Positions 63,880-64,000 of a DNA stretch of 64,000 nucleotides are shown piece by piece (positions within the stretch are counted from its first letter, which is position 1; the number at the start of each line of letters is the position of its first letter). Source of the DNA: Arenibacter arenosicollis (lineage in GTDB: Bacteria > Bacteroidota > Bacteroidia > Flavobacteriales > Flavobacteriaceae); the NCBI RefSeq assembly GCF_014397245.1, contig NZ_JACLHY010000005.1, forward strand, positions 124,001-188,000, given 5' to 3'. Position numbers and translations under genes: made by a program. A model generated the notes under the pieces. The model saw only the letters and a list, made by a program, of their open reading frames with translations. It had not been told where the DNA came from and ran no database searches.

Positions 63880-64000
63880 TTAAACCTTACAGCGGTAACA
63901 AGGAAAGAAATAGGTGCAATCTTTTTTGAATTTATCACAATTTGGCTTCATTTTTTCAACAATCAAAGCTTCATATTTTACTATATCGCTTATACATTTC
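63880..64000 (-). CDS. C-terminal end of an unidentified gene running off the right edge
   Basis: On the minus strand the frame is open from the window edge for about 39 codons to TAA 63880-63882. The tail reads (visible part) KCISDIVKYEALIVEK then MKPNCDKFKKDCTYFFPCYRCKV in shorter pieces: four Cys fall in the last 19 residues, ending CYRCKV. Its stop is 10 bases before the start of array copy 7, as in an operon. It could be chance openness, but the content is protein-like and resembles the Cys-rich end of the cupin protein. The family cannot be told. Confidence 0.4.
   Translation of the reverse strand, partial: KCISDIVKYEALIVEKMKPNCDKFKKDCTYFFPCYRCKV

Noticed and set aside
53999-64000. Calling the island a RiPP or non-ribosomal peptide cluster
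   Set aside because: No cyclase, protease, transporter, condensation or carrier-protein gene is visible; the small frames alone are not enough.
1-64000. CRISPR arrays, tRNA or rRNA genes, transposases, phage genes
   Set aside because: No regularly spaced repeats, cloverleaf-like sequences, or transposase/integrase motifs were noticed on either strand.

Overview
The window reads as a chromosomal segment of a flavobacterium (Bacteroidota, Flavobacteriaceae, probably marine). Support comes from a bacillithiol-type BshA, an NhaD-type sodium/proton antiporter, a LytTR regulator with a membrane domain, the divergent lptD / N-acetylmuramoyl-alanine amidase / MCE arrangement, many lipoproteins, weak Shine-Dalgarno signals and TAnnTTTG-type promoter elements. 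A genus cannot be fixed from sequence reading alone. No tRNA, rRNA, CRISPR array, transposase or phage gene was seen.

Layout. 1-5.3 kb: a cut-off esterase, an SMR exporter, a membrane protein, an SGNH hydrolase, a YqiA-like hydrolase, an exonuclease-like/GIY-YIG fusion and a ferredoxin-reductase-like enzyme. 5.5-10 kb: a di-heme peroxidase lipoprotein, folE, a second reductase split by one in-frame stop, an ECF sigma factor and a DoxX-like protein; several of these have a GTAAC/GTTAC-type motif upstream. 10-12 kb: a medium-chain and a short-chain dehydrogenase. 12.2-28.2 kb: a sugar-oxidation locus made of a minus-strand group (cytochrome c, ThuA, ketose epimerase, MFS transporter, AraC regulator) and a plus-strand group (ThuA, TIM-barrel isomerase, two Gfo/Idh/MocA oxidoreductases, Zn-dehydrogenase, NAD-epimerase, and a 1069-residue SGNH/beta-propeller/cytochrome c lipoprotein). 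The ThuA plus Gfo/Idh combination suggests a pathway through 3-keto sugars, with electrons possibly passed to periplasmic cytochromes.

28.5-38 kb: a small conserved protein, NhaD, a beta-helix/cytochrome c protein paired with a di-heme peroxidase, a LytTR regulator and a C-family DNA polymerase. 38.3-52.6 kb: core envelope and housekeeping genes (lptD, amidase, MCE lipid-transport protein, two Fe-S proteins, a GH3/serine-hydrolase fusion, bshA, OmpA-like protein).

52.9-64 kb is the most unusual part. It is visibly more AT-rich and holds seven tandem minus-strand paralogues of a CelD/BcsL-like GNAT acyltransferase family, interrupted by one JmjC/cupin_8-type hydroxylase with an intact HxD...H iron site. 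The spacing (5, 15, 19, 64, 165, 202 and 332 bases) suggests one transcription unit that continues past the right edge. Six of the seven copies share a C-terminal module. Small unassigned reading frames sit beside the array. No function for such an array is known to me; peptide, glycan or lipid tailoring is a guess.
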